DNA of 64,000 nt, from contig BLAA01000001.1 of the NCBI GenBank assembly GCA_017312345.1, forward strand, positions 2,356,001-2,420,000, written 5' to 3'. A model generated the notes under the pieces. The model did no database searches, was not told the DNA's origin, and was given only the letters and a program-made list of their open reading frames with translations. The DNA is from Candidatus Denitrolinea symbiosum. GTDB lineage: Bacteria > Chloroflexota > Anaerolineae > Anaerolineales > Villigracilaceae. The translations under genes and the position numbers were made by a program. The stretch's first letter is position 1. The number at the start of each line of letters is the position of its first letter. Of the stretch, positions 11,461 through 19,750 are shown in pieces.

Positions 11461-12057
11461 TTATTGTTTTTCCATCCCCTCCTGCTCCAACTTCAATCCG
11501 CGCTTGAGCAGGTGTTCGGTGATGGGACGAACGTCGCGCAGTTCGGGGCGGAGGAGCAGGCGTTTGAGGTGGGTTCGGTCGGAGGCGGTGCGGGCGGTGT
11601 CCATTTTGCCGAAGGCTTCGTCGAAGAGCGCGAGGCGGATGGTGTCGGAGGGACGGGCTTGATTGAGACGATAGGCATGGGCGAACGAGGCGGCCATCGC
11701 CACATAAAAAGGCGTGGTGGTTTCGCCGCCCGATTTTTTGGCGTTGATCTGACTCAGCAACGCGCGGTCGCCGTTGGGGTAGTGAATGCGAATGTCGTAT
11801 TGCAAATAATTTCGGCAATCCTGCAACTCGCGCAGCTCGGCGTTCTCGTCGTCGTGCGCGCCGGTGAGTCGCTCGAAGAGCAAGTCCCAGCCCTGTTGGT
11901 GTTTCTGGCGGAAGTCGGAGTCGAAAAGCGAAGCGCCCATGATCTGCTGGCTGTCCATCACCATGTCGAAAACCTGGCGCAGGGCGGGCGCGGGCTGGTT
12001 GATGAATTCAAAGCGTTCGCCGCCGAAGCGGCGACGGTGTATGAGGTGATCGAGCAT
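11461..12057 (-). pseudogene. C-terminal remnant of a JetC/SbcC-like SMC ATPase
   Basis: About 200 residues containing the ABC signature region (LLSQINAKKSGGETTTPFYV) and Walker B/D-loop (TIRLALFDEAFGKMD) of large SMC-type ATPases, closest in style to JetC of the Wadjet plasmid-defence system or MukB/SbcC relatives. Those proteins exceed 1000 residues and carry the Walker A half at the N-terminus, which is missing here. No JetA, JetB or JetD partner is next to it. It is best read as the tail of a deleted gene, though an ATG at 12057 could still give a short product. Confidence 0.6.
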
Positions 12058-12108
12058 GAATCGTGATGGATAGGCTTTGGAGGTGGCGTATCCAAAAGAT
12101 AATCCCAA

Positions 12109-12380
12109 CTGTAAAACCCACTCTATCTTCGATGTCTAGAACTTGTCTGGCTGCGTAATTCAGTATGCTCTCGCAGTCGAACCTCGGCTTCTCGAAAGGT
12201 CGAATCTTCATAGCGCATGAGATACTGAATTGCCAAAAGTTGCGGCTGTATAAATTTATGCTTCGAGCATTTGCTTTGGTACCATAAACAATCAGCCTCC
12301 AGTCTGAGACATAATCATCCTGTAGGCTGAACCGCAAAGTTCGTCTCTCTCCTATACTCGGGGCAATCAAGGAGATAAAA
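12109..12380. other. intergenic stretch, no gene seen
   Basis: No convincing coding sequence on either strand. It holds an imperfect inverted repeat (AATTCAGTAT at 12157-12166 and ATACTGAATT at 12222-12231) and, near its right end, a TATACT hexamer at 12353-12358 that may be the -10 of the promoter for the exporter operon; no good -35 is seen. Confidence 0.35.
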
Positions 12381-12485
12381 ATGACCACAACACTGATAGT
12401 TTTTCTAACTCTTTTGTTCGCGGTGGGCAGTGTCAGCCCATTACTCATCGCCGACGACATGCAAGACATTGTGTCGTTGGATTAA
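12381..12485 (+). CDS. 34-residue hydrophobic leader-like peptide
   Basis: ATG 12381 has an excellent AAGGAG site seven bases upstream and opens MTTTLIVFLTLLFAVGSVSP, a signal- or membrane-like helix, ending with an acidic tail (LLIADDMQDIVSLD). The stop lies two bases before the start of the exporter permease, so it would be translationally coupled to it. It could be a small membrane peptide, a leader, or the decayed start of an earlier gene. No homologue is recognised. Confidence 0.35.
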   Translation: MTTTLIVFLTLLFAVGSVSPLLIADDMQDIVSLD

Positions 12486-12531
12486 GCATGGCTTTACGAT
12501 TGCTGTCTATCGAAATCCGCAAGACGGTGAA

Positions 12532-13504
12532 GGCTCATGTTCAGAACAAGTGATTACGGACCAGTTTAGCGACGAGACTCGGCGAGATGCGTTTATGGTT
12601 CACAGCCAATTCGTGGATGGCGGCATAGCCTGACAAGTATGCTTTATGAACACCGCGATAGGGTCGCAAGAAATTACGCAACCCTGTCCAGCCGCCTTCG
12701 TTGGAGTTGACGTGGACTTCCCGAACGCCATCTCCATCGTCATCACGTGCATATTCATTCTTTCCATGACAGACGGTGTGACGCACGCGTTGTAAGCGAT
12801 TGTAACTGTCGTATTCATCTGTGTAGAGCGTCGCTTCTGGTCTGGTAAAGTTCTCGACAAATGGACACAAGCTATCGCCTTTTGTATCTGGCATCACTTG
12901 GATCCGCACTTGGCGCGTTTCGCGCCCAATCACTGCGCAGACCGGCGGACGATCATTCGCATACGTCCCTCGCCCGCGCCGTTTATTGGCTCGTTTGCGA
13001 GGCGGATCCTGCGGATCGCCGTGCCACTCTCCTTTTTTCCCCCGCGTTCTGGAACATTTCGTCGGTTTCGACTTCCAGATCGCTCAAGGGTTTGGTCGCT
13101 TGTTCCTTCTTGGCATTCGCCTGAAGCAGATGCCTCACGGTCAGCCCGGTTGTGCGACTGATGCTCAATTCTCGCGACAACTTCGCCGTTGGCTTCCCCT
13201 GCACCACCTCGCGAATGAAAAGGATAGTTTGCTCAGGAGTGAAGTGTCTTCCTTCAAACGCAGTTCCGCTGTAGAGATTGTAGATGCCACGACAGGCTTT
13301 GCACCGATATACAATCAGACCGCTTTGTTTGGTCTTACGAAATCGAGTCGCCTGCTCAAGACCAGCTTTACAATGTGGGCATTTCAATCCATCGGGATGA
13401 AAATGCTCGGTTAGCCAGACCGTACATGCATCTCGATCCATGAGTTCAACAATTGGAAAGTCCATGCCCCTATTCTACCGAATCACTTGTTCTGAACATG
13501 AGCC
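12532..13504 (-). mobile_element. IS1595-family-like insertion sequence, copy 1
   Basis: 973 bp bounded by 24-bp perfect terminal inverted repeats starting GGCTCATGTTCAGAACAAGT. It is flanked by a 9-bp target duplication, GACGGTGAA, at 12523-12531 and 13505-13513. It encodes a zinc-ribbon ISXO2/IS1595-type transposase on the minus strand. A second, inverted copy that appears identical is at 40038-41010. It splits the exporter permease after its 14th codon. The 9-bp duplication is one base longer than the 8 bp I expect for this family. Confidence 0.9.
12541..13465 (-). CDS. IS1595-type transposase, frame change at an A6 run (copy 1)
   Basis: Two overlapping frames, 13465-12983 and one that ends at 12541. 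The first has a zinc ribbon (CPHC, later CKAC), the ISXO2-like helix-turn-helix and the first catalytic Asp (VETDEMF). The second holds the rest of the ISXO2 domain (LYTDEYDSY and HVNSNEGGWTGLRNFL). The frames join if one A is dropped from the run of six (T6 on the plus strand at 13033-13038), giving NAGEKGEWHGDPQDPPRKR and a 307-residue protein. Because both copies carry the same A6 run, transcriptional slippage or +1 recoding may be the normal way to make active enzyme. Confidence 0.8.
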
Positions 13505-14290
13505 GACGGTGAAACATCCCGCGCTGTGGATTGGGCTGGCGTGTTTGGCTGTCTTTCAGGGGCTTATCCTGTTCGCCTCGCACGCTCAAATCGCCAGCGG
13601 ATTCGAACCCGCTTCGGGCGGACTGGAGAGCGACCTGCTGCAAGGAATGAGCATGTTTCAGTTGTGGCTGGGCATCTTCGCCTACGCCGTCACTGCTGCG
13701 GTGATTGTCGCCTTCGATTACCCCGACCGTTCCATTCAACTGTGGCTGGTGCACGGCGTATCGCGCCCGCTTCTGCTGGGCGTGCGCATATTCGCCATTC
13801 TGCTGTTTAGCCTGCTGATTATCATCTTCGCTTTCGCTTCCCTGCTGGGGCTGGCGGCGCTCTCGCGCCTGCTGTTTTTCGGAGCGGTTGATTCGGCGAA
13901 TTTGAACGCCTCCGCTTTGCCGATTGCTGTTTTGCGCGTCTTTTGGAGCGCGTTGCCTTATCTGGCGCTGACCACGCTATTCGCCATCGCCAGCCGCTCA
14001 CCCTTCTTCGCCGCGGGCGGGACAATCGTGTACGCCACCGTGATTGAAAGATTATTGCTCAGCGCCTTGCCGCACTATTACCCCGCGCTGATGAAATATC
14101 TGCCCGCCGTGCTGACGGGAACGCTGCAAACCGCAAACCTCGCTCTCGACCGAAGCGCGCCGTTGGAAGCGTTCGCCATCCCGCAAACCCAAGCCGTCGT
14201 TTTTATCGGCGTGTGGTTTGTTCTCATCACCCTTATTTCACTCGTCATTTTTACCCGCCAGGATTTGGGCGGCTAACACGGAGAAAATTT

Positions 14291-15190
14291 ATGTCCAACA
14301 TTGTGCTTGAAACCAAAAACCTGACCAAAACCTTCGGCGCCGCCAAAGCGGTGGATGCGGTCAACATCACCGCCTATGAAGGAGAAGTATTCGGTTTTCT
14401 CGGTCCGAACGGCGCAGGGAAGACCACCACGCTTGGTATGACGTTGGGGCTGGTGCATCCCACCAGCGGCGAAGCGCGTGTGCTCGGTCAGCGCGTGACG
14501 CCCGATCGCACCGCCGCGCTCAAAAATGTCGGCGCACTGCTAGGCGCGCCAGCCTTCGTGCCGTATCTTTCCGCCCGCAAGAACGTCGAGCTGGTCTCGC
14601 GCCTGACGCCCGGCGTGAATGGAAAACGCATCGCCGAAGTCCTTGAGATGGTCGGCTTGGGCAAGGTAGGGCGCAAGAGAGTCAGCCGCTTCTCGACGGG
14701 CATGAAACAGCGCGTCGGGCTGGCGATGGCGCTGGTGCACCGTCCGCGCTTCGTGATTTTGGACGAACCCACCAGCGGACTCGATCCCGCTGGGATGCGC
14801 GAGATCCGTCAATTGCTGCGCTCGCTGGCAGAGAACGGTACGTCGGTGCTGCTCTCCAGCCATTTGCTCAACGAAGTTCAGCAAATTTGCGACCGCATCG
14901 CCATCATCAATCACGGGCGCATCGTGGCGCAGGGGCGCGTGGATGAGTTGCTCAACGGGCAAAAGCCCGGGGTGAGAGTAACCGTCAGCGATGTTGAATC
15001 AGCCGTCCGAGCGTTAGAAGCGTTGGCAAATGTCAGTGTACAAACCAACGGCAGTTCGCTCACGATCAGCGGCGCGGACAGTCAAACCGTCATGAATCAC
15101 CTGTTACAAAATCACATCATCCCCACAGAAGTTGCCGTTCAAAAGAACGACCTCGAAGCGTTGTTCATGGACGTCACTTCCGCCAAGTAA
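14291..15190 (+). CDS. ABC transporter ATP-binding protein (exporter)
   Basis: 299 residues from ATG 14291. All ABC ATPase motifs are intact: Walker A LGPNGAGKTTT (about 37), signature FSTGMKQRVGLAMAL, Walker B FVILDEPTSGLDP and switch histidine LLSSHLLNE. It is of the type that works with ABC-2 permeases in drug, bacteriocin or lipid export. The C-terminal 80 residues form the extension common to this group. It sits between two ABC-2 permeases and before a sensor kinase, an arrangement seen in envelope-stress or antimicrobial-peptide resistance loci. Substrate unknown. Confidence 0.9.
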   Translation: MSNIVLETKNLTKTFGAAKAVDAVNITAYEGEVFGFLGPNGAGKTTTLGMTLGLVHPTSGEARVLGQRVTPDRTAALKNVGALLGAPAFVPYLSARKNVELVSRLTPGVNGKRIAEVLEMVGLGKVGRKRVSRFSTGMKQRVGLAMALVHRPRFVILDEPTSGLDPAGMREIRQLLRSLAENGTSVLLSSHLLNEVQQICDRIAIINHGRIVAQGRVDELLNGQKPGVRVTVSDVESAVRALEALANVSVQTNGSSLTISGADSQTVMNHLLQNHIIPTEVAVQKNDLEALFMDVTSAK

Positions 15191-15199
15191 AGGACTGCT

Positions 15200-16012
15200 A
15201 TGTTTTTCAGACTTCTTTCCATCGAATGGACGCGGCTGACGCGTCGCACGGTGTTGTGGCTGACGATTGCCGCAAGCCTGTATTACGTTTGGGCTGCCGT
15301 GGAAAATTATTACCGCCTGACGAGCGTCAAATTGCTGGACGGCACGGAAAAAATGCCCGGGCTGGCGTTCGACCTCGCCAACGGGCTGGACGGGCTGTAT
15401 CCGTTCCTGATGCCTTTCGTCGTCATCATGGCGGCGCTGGTCTTCGGCAACGATTATTCTCAACGCACCAATCGTCACTGGCTGATGCGCGCTTCGCGCT
15501 CGAACAGCCTGCTGACCAAGTTCATCCTGCTGACGGGAGCCACCGCGTTGGTTCAGGCGCTGGCGGTCGTTACGGCTGGAATCACTGGCTGGCATTACAA
15601 GACACAGGTCTTCCATTTTGCCCTTGCTGAATTTCTCAACGTCAACTGGGAGGCAACGCTCGCCGCTGTCGGCTACATGACGCTCGTCCTGACGCCCTAC
15701 ATTGCATTGACCGCGCTGATCGCCGTCCTCACGCGCTCCGCTTTTGCCAGCGTCGTCATCGGCTTGGGTTATACTCAATTTATAGAGATCGTCTTCGGCT
15801 CTATCGGATACGGCGCCAGTTGGACCAGGTGGGCGTTGCGCAATCTGGGATTCAGCGCGACCTATCTTTTGAATTCCATCGGGAATCGGGTTGTTGAACC
15901 TCCGCCTCATGTTTTTTCCCCTACCTCTGCTTTTGTCGTCGCTGGCGTTTATGCCGCAATCTTTCTCTCGCTCGCCGTCTGGCTCTATCGCCGCCAAGAT
16001 ATCGGCGGATAA
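15200..16012 (+). CDS. ABC-2 type permease
   Basis: 270 residues with about six hydrophobic segments, starting MFFRLLSIEWTRLTRRTVLW and ending LYRRQDIGG. The same closing RQD-GG is found in the interrupted permease at 12488-14276 (FTRQDLGG), showing the two are paralogous halves of one exporter. It begins nine bases after the ATPase stop, and the kinase gene follows after 11 bases. The LLSIEWTRL opening matches LLSIEIRKT of the partner. Likely forms a heterodimeric channel with the partner if that is still expressed. Confidence 0.85.
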   Translation: MFFRLLSIEWTRLTRRTVLWLTIAASLYYVWAAVENYYRLTSVKLLDGTEKMPGLAFDLANGLDGLYPFLMPFVVIMAALVFGNDYSQRTNRHWLMRASRSNSLLTKFILLTGATALVQALAVVTAGITGWHYKTQVFHFALAEFLNVNWEATLAAVGYMTLVLTPYIALTALIAVLTRSAFASVVIGLGYTQFIEIVFGSIGYGASWTRWALRNLGFSATYLLNSIGNRVVEPPPHVFSPTSAFVVAGVYAAIFLSLAVWLYRRQDIGG

Positions 16013-16023
16013 GGAATCGCATC

Positions 16024-17514
16024 ATGTTTAATTTTTTCCGTCGTTTACAATGGAAACTCTCCATTTCGTATGCCTTTGCCACTGCGGGAGCGGTCATCGC
16101 GCTGGCGGCGCTGGCGATTGCCGTCATCTTCTATTTGGATGGGTCGAGCAACAGCCGCGTGATGGGTAGTTTTTACTGGTCTAAAACGGGTTTTCAGGAC
16201 AATATTCCCTATTTGTTGGACGACCCGCAAGCCCTGCAACTTTGGCTGGAGCGCGTGCAGCGCGACGGCTTTACAAGCGCCGACTTTCAATTCCCTCCCT
16301 CGCGCGAGACGCTTCCCTATGCCAACACGCTGGCGATTCAAACGCACCCCATTTATGTGCTGGACCCGCAGTTGAACCTGCTCGCCGCCGCTCCAGCGGT
16401 GGATGCCAGCCTGCTCAATCAACCTTTCAAGCCGCGCTCCATGTTCGATTTCAATATGGAATTTATCCTCGAGGCGGCGCAGGTTGGCGATAAGAACTAC
16501 TCCGCTCAAAGCGTGCTCGCGCCCGACGGCTCGCGTTTGGTGGCGTTCCCCCTGCGCAAAAGTGACGACGACCCGGTGAGCGCCATCGTCATTTACTCGC
16601 TCTACCCGCCGACCTTTGCGGCGCCTGAAAATCTCGCGCTCTACAGTTCGTTTTTCCTGTTGCTGCTCTTTATGCTGCTGTTCGTTTCGCCGCCTTTGGG
16701 CATGGTCTTCGGCTGGCTCGCCTCGCGCGGACTACGCAAACGTCTGACCAATCTCTCCAACGCCGCGCAAGCCTGGAGCAAAGGCGACTTCTCCGCCGCG
16801 CCGCGCGACACCTCAGGGGATGAAATCGGCTCATTGACCCGCAACCTGAATCACATGGCGGAACAATTGCAATCCCTGCTGCACACGCAAGACGCGCTCG
16901 TCCGCGTGGAGGAGCGCAATCGCCTGGCACGCGATTTGCACGATACGGTCAAACAGCAGACCTACGCCGCGCGTATGCAGTTGAGCGCCGCCAAAAACCT
17001 GCTTACGTCCGACCCTTCTGCCGCGGCGGAGCATCTTGAAAGCGCTCTGCAACTCAACCGCGAAACGCAACAGGAACTCAAACTGATCATTGACGAATTG
17101 CGCCCCGCCGCCCTGCAAGATAAAGGGTTGGCGCAAGCCTTGCGCGAATACGCCGAACGCTGGCAGGAAAACAGCGGTATCAGCGTTACGGTTTCAGTCA
17201 GCGGCGAACGTTCTCTGCCGTTGGAGGTCGAGCAGGCGCTCTATCGCGTTTTGCAAGAAGCGCTCTCCAACATTGCGCGTCACGCCGAAGCGGAGACAGT
17301 CGGCATCAGCCTAAGCATCGATTCCGATAAAGCGTCGCTAATCGTGGCGGACAACGGGCGCGGCTTCGATCCCAATGCCGTTTCGCCCGCTTCCTACGGA
17401 CTGACCAGCATGAAAGCCCGCCTGAGCGAAGTCGGCGGCGCGCTGGAAGTGACTTCTACTCCTACACTGGGGACTACGCTCACAGCACGCGTCAACTTGG
17501 ACGCCAAAAATTAA
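16024..17514 (+). CDS. NarL-type sensor histidine kinase
   Basis: 496 residues. An N-terminal membrane helix (about 15-37), an extracytoplasmic sensor of about 160 residues, a second helix (about 205-235), a HAMP linker, then HisKA_3 with the phospho-acceptor His in RNRLARDLHDTVKQQTYAAR (about 305). The ATPase domain has the N and G boxes (ALSNIARHAEA, VADNGRGFD). Family architecture points to an envelope signal sensor controlling the adjacent exporter through the regulator at 18312. The C-terminus ends ARVNLDAKN, and 35 bases later a TraX-like gene intervenes before the regulator. Confidence 0.9.
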   Translation: MFNFFRRLQWKLSISYAFATAGAVIALAALAIAVIFYLDGSSNSRVMGSFYWSKTGFQDNIPYLLDDPQALQLWLERVQRDGFTSADFQFPPSRETLPYANTLAIQTHPIYVLDPQLNLLAAAPAVDASLLNQPFKPRSMFDFNMEFILEAAQVGDKNYSAQSVLAPDGSRLVAFPLRKSDDDPVSAIVIYSLYPPTFAAPENLALYSSFFLLLLFMLLFVSPPLGMVFGWLASRGLRKRLTNLSNAAQAWSKGDFSAAPRDTSGDEIGSLTRNLNHMAEQLQSLLHTQDALVRVEERNRLARDLHDTVKQQTYAARMQLSAAKNLLTSDPSAAAEHLESALQLNRETQQELKLIIDELRPAALQDKGLAQALREYAERWQENSGISVTVSVSGERSLPLEVEQALYRVLQEALSNIARHAEAETVGISLSIDSDKASLIVADNGRGFDPNAVSPASYGLTSMKARLSEVGGALEVTSTPTLGTTLTARVNLDAKN

Positions 17515-17549
17515 ATTCTAAAACGCAAAAGATTGATTCAAAAAATATT

Positions 17550-18281
17550 ATGAAATTAAATGCCTTTCAATTGAAAGTAATTGCCCTTGTCTTAATGTTC
17601 GGAGAACACTTCGGAACTTATTTAGGCTCATTGCTACCCGAACGCGTTCCGCTTTACCTAACCTATACGGGACGTATTGTTGCTCCTCTTTTCTTCTTCC
17701 TCGCAGTGGAAAGTTACTTCAAAACCAGTAACCGCCGCCGCTATATCACCCGCCTGTTTACATGGGCGGTCATCATGCAGGTCGGCAATTTCGTCATCAG
17801 CCGCATCGTGCAAGCCGTTTACCAGCCTGACCCCTTCTTCCCAATCGGACAAAATATATTTTTATCCATCGCGGTCGGCGTAAGCATGATCGCCGCGTTT
17901 GAGTGGGCGCGCGCCCAAACTGGAAGCAAAAAATGGCTCGGTCTTTCTTTGGCAATATTTTTGGCGTTTGTAAGCCTACTTATCGAATCAAGTTATTACG
18001 GGCTAACGATATTTGTTGTGTTCTATTTCTTCTACCACAAGAAACCCACCCTGTATTTCGCCTATGCAGGTTTGAGCATTATCTTCCTGCTGTGGGGGTT
18101 GAACAACCTTCAATATTTTTGGGAATTCGAATATCAATGGATGATGATCGCCGCCCTGCCTTTCATCATACTTTACAATGGAGAACGCGGACGGTATAGT
18201 TTAAAATATCTATTCTATGTTTTTTATCCGCTGCATATTTGGATTTTGTACATTGTTAAATATGCTATTGGATTAAATTAA
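17550..18281 (+). CDS. TraX-family membrane protein
   Basis: 243 residues with seven to eight membrane helices. The opening (MKLNAFQLKVIALVLMFGEH) and the following GRIVAPLFFFLAVESYFKTS match TraX, a family named for pilin N-acetylation in F plasmids but widespread in chromosomes as predicted membrane acyltransferases. It stands between the kinase and its response regulator, same strand, with gaps of 35 and 30 bases, so it is probably co-expressed. Its base composition is visibly more AT-rich than both neighbours, which may mean a later insertion into the operon. Confidence 0.75.
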   Translation: MKLNAFQLKVIALVLMFGEHFGTYLGSLLPERVPLYLTYTGRIVAPLFFFLAVESYFKTSNRRRYITRLFTWAVIMQVGNFVISRIVQAVYQPDPFFPIGQNIFLSIAVGVSMIAAFEWARAQTGSKKWLGLSLAIFLAFVSLLIESSYYGLTIFVVFYFFYHKKPTLYFAYAGLSIIFLLWGLNNLQYFWEFEYQWMMIAALPFIILYNGERGRYSLKYLFYVFYPLHIWILYIVKYAIGLN

Positions 18282-18311
18282 CATCAAGAAAAATGTTTGA
18301 GGAATCACCCC

Positions 18312-18962
18312 ATGCCTATTCAAGTTCTGCTTGTGGATGACCATAAGATCGTGCGGCAGGGCGTGCGCGCCTATCTGCAAACGTTGAGCGACATCGAAGT
18401 TGTCGCCGAAGCCGATTCGGGCGCGGCGGCTGTGACGGCGGTCGAGCGGCATCAACCCAATGTCGTGCTAATGGATTTGGAAATGCCCGGCGAACTGGAC
18501 GGCATCGAAGCGACGCGTCAGATCCGCAAACTGCGCTCAGAGACGCAAGTAATTGTAGTCACCTCTCATCATCAGGACGAATTTATCTTCCCTGCTGTGC
18601 GCGCGGGCGCGATTTCGTACCTGCTCAAAGATGTAGAACCCGAAGAACTGGCGGAAGCCATCCGCAAGGCGGCACAGGGCGAGGCGACGCTTGATTCGCG
18701 TGTCGCCTCACGCATCATGAAAGAGTTACAAGGACTGCGCAAGGAAGAGATCAATCCCTTCACCGAACTCTCCGAGCGCGAGTACGAGGTTTTGCAGTTG
18801 GTTGCGGCGGGGAGGTCCAACGCCGAGATCGCCGAAGCGCTGGTCATCGGCGAAAGCACGGTCAAAACGCACATCGGCAACCTGCTCAAAAAATTGCACC
18901 TCGACGACCGCACGCAAGCGGCGGTCTACGCCTGGCAGAAAGGCATTGTGCGGCGCGAGTGA
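18312..18962 (+). CDS. NarL/FixJ-type response regulator
   Basis: 216 residues. Start ATG 18312 is chosen because GAGGAA lies about nine bases upstream. The receiver domain has the acidic pocket (VDDHK), phospho-acceptor Asp in NVVLMDLEMPG and the Lys in YLLKDVEPEEL. The C-terminal LuxR helix-turn-helix reads LSEREYEVLQLVAAGRSNAE and continues IGESTVKTHIGNLLKKL. It is the cognate partner of the kinase at 16024 and probably controls the exporter operon. Odd: the receiver acidic loop has MDLEMPGELDG, two residues longer than usual, a feature seen in this subfamily. Confidence 0.9.
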   Translation: MPIQVLLVDDHKIVRQGVRAYLQTLSDIEVVAEADSGAAAVTAVERHQPNVVLMDLEMPGELDGIEATRQIRKLRSETQVIVVTSHHQDEFIFPAVRAGAISYLLKDVEPEELAEAIRKAAQGEATLDSRVASRIMKELQGLRKEEINPFTELSEREYEVLQLVAAGRSNAEIAEALVIGESTVKTHIGNLLKKLHLDDRTQAAVYAWQKGIVRRE

Positions 18963-19028
18963 ATATCCCCTGCTAATATTCAAGAACAAAGTAGAATCGA
19001 TGCAGTAAAACTTCCAAACAGGATAGAC

Positions 19029-19448
19029 ATGAAATCGTATCGCAAAGAACTCTGGTTCAACCTCCCCACCCGACGCGGCTTCGTTAACATCACCCCCGAC
19101 GTGGAAGTCGCCGTCCGCGAAAGCGGAATCAAGGAAGGCTTCGTTTTAGTGAACGCCATGCACATCTCCGCCTCTGTCTTCATCAACGACGACGAATCGG
19201 GTCTGCATCACGATTACGAGAAATGGCTGGAAAAACTTGCCCCGCACGAACCAGTCAGCCAATACCGCCACAACGACACAGGTGAAGACAACGCCGACTC
19301 GCACCTCAAACGCCAAATCATGGGACGCGAAGTCGTCGTCGCAATCACCGACGGCAAACTGGACTTCGGTCCGTGGGAACAGATCTTCTACGGCGAGTTC
19401 GACGGCAGGCGAAGAAAGCGCGTCCTCGTAAAAATTATTGGGGAATAA
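19029..19448 (+). CDS. YjbQ/UPF0047-family protein
   Basis: 139 residues, the normal length for this family. Conserved features are visible: the early [20 protein letters not shown], the [13 protein letters not shown] loop, [31 protein letters not shown] and the C-terminal [19 protein letters not shown]. These supply His, Asp and Glu residues that bind a metal in solved structures. Some members have weak thiamine-phosphate synthase activity, but a cellular role is not settled. It stands alone, 66 bases after the response regulator, and appears unrelated to the exporter. Confidence 0.9.
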   Translation: MKSYRKELWFNLPTRRGFVNITPDVEVAVRESGIKEGFVLVNAMHISASVFINDDESGLHHDYEKWLEKLAPHEPVSQYRHNDTGEDNADSHLKRQIMGREVVVAITDGKLDFGPWEQIFYGEFDGRRRKRVLVKIIGE

Positions 19449-19450
19449 CG

Positions 19451-19490
19451 GCTCCCTTCCCCCTACGGGAGAAGGGTTGGGGATGAGGGA
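19451..19490. repeat. REP-like intergenic repeat
   Basis: The sequence following the YjbQ stop (CCCTTCCCCCTACGGGAGAA, then GGGTTGGGGATGAGGG) has inverted CCCTTC/GAAGGG arms and looks like a widely scattered bacterial intergenic repeat of this form. Only one copy is noticed in this window. Confidence 0.35.
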
Positions 19491-19544
19491 AACACGAGCG
19501 AACAAAAGCATCCAAGCCGAATCAACCGTCCCTGAGAAAGAAGC

Positions 19545-19572
19545 GTCCCGCAGGTTTTGAAGCCTGCGGGAC
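19545..19572. terminator. hairpin between YjbQ and the ECF operon
   Basis: GTCCCGCAGG and CCTGCGGGAC form a perfect 10-bp stem with an eight-base loop. On the minus strand it is followed by CTTCTTTCTC, so it most likely ends the leftward ECF operon, eight bases after the stop of the tail frame at 19580. It can also serve the plus-strand YjbQ gene. Confidence 0.6.
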
Positions 19573-19579
19573 GTTATCG

Positions 19580-19750
19580 TTACGGGCAGTTGATCCGATA
19601 GATCACAAGTTGCTCGATCTTCTGTGTGCGGTCCACCACGCCGCCGCCTTTGTTCAAGCCGACGTTCGGATCGGGAGAAGCCGCAACCGGAGGCTGTGTC
19701 GGCGGGACGGCGGTCGGCTGCGCAGGTTCAGGCGAAGCGGGGACGATCCG
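19580..19750 (-). other. in-frame proline-rich tail after the EcfT amber stop
   Basis: The EcfT frame ends ATVW then TAG, but the same frame continues for 56 sense codons to TAA at 19580. It reads RIVPASPEPAQPTAVPPTQP and later GGGVVDRTQKIEQLVIYRIN, ending CP. The proline/alanine linker followed by a folded-looking end with one cysteine looks like real protein, not random sequence. The operon terminator lies just after its stop. It could be a tail lost by a recent TAG mutation, a readthrough product, or the remnant of another gene. No start codon introduces it. Confidence 0.4.

Larger units (their letters stand above)
12488..14276 (+). pseudogene. ABC-2 type permease interrupted by an IS element
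   Basis: The gene starts at ATG 12488 and reads MALRLLSIEIRKTVK before the IS at 12532. It resumes after the element at 13505 (duplicated target) as TVKHPALWIGLACLAVFQGL and continues in one frame to 14276. The rejoined protein would be about 270 residues with six or so membrane segments, like the second permease at 15200. After insertion the C-terminal 250 residues can still be read from ATG codons inside the IS (MPLFYRITCSEHEP then TVKHPALW), so a chimeric protein with a replaced N-terminus may be made. It pairs with the ATPase at 14291. Confidence 0.8.
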
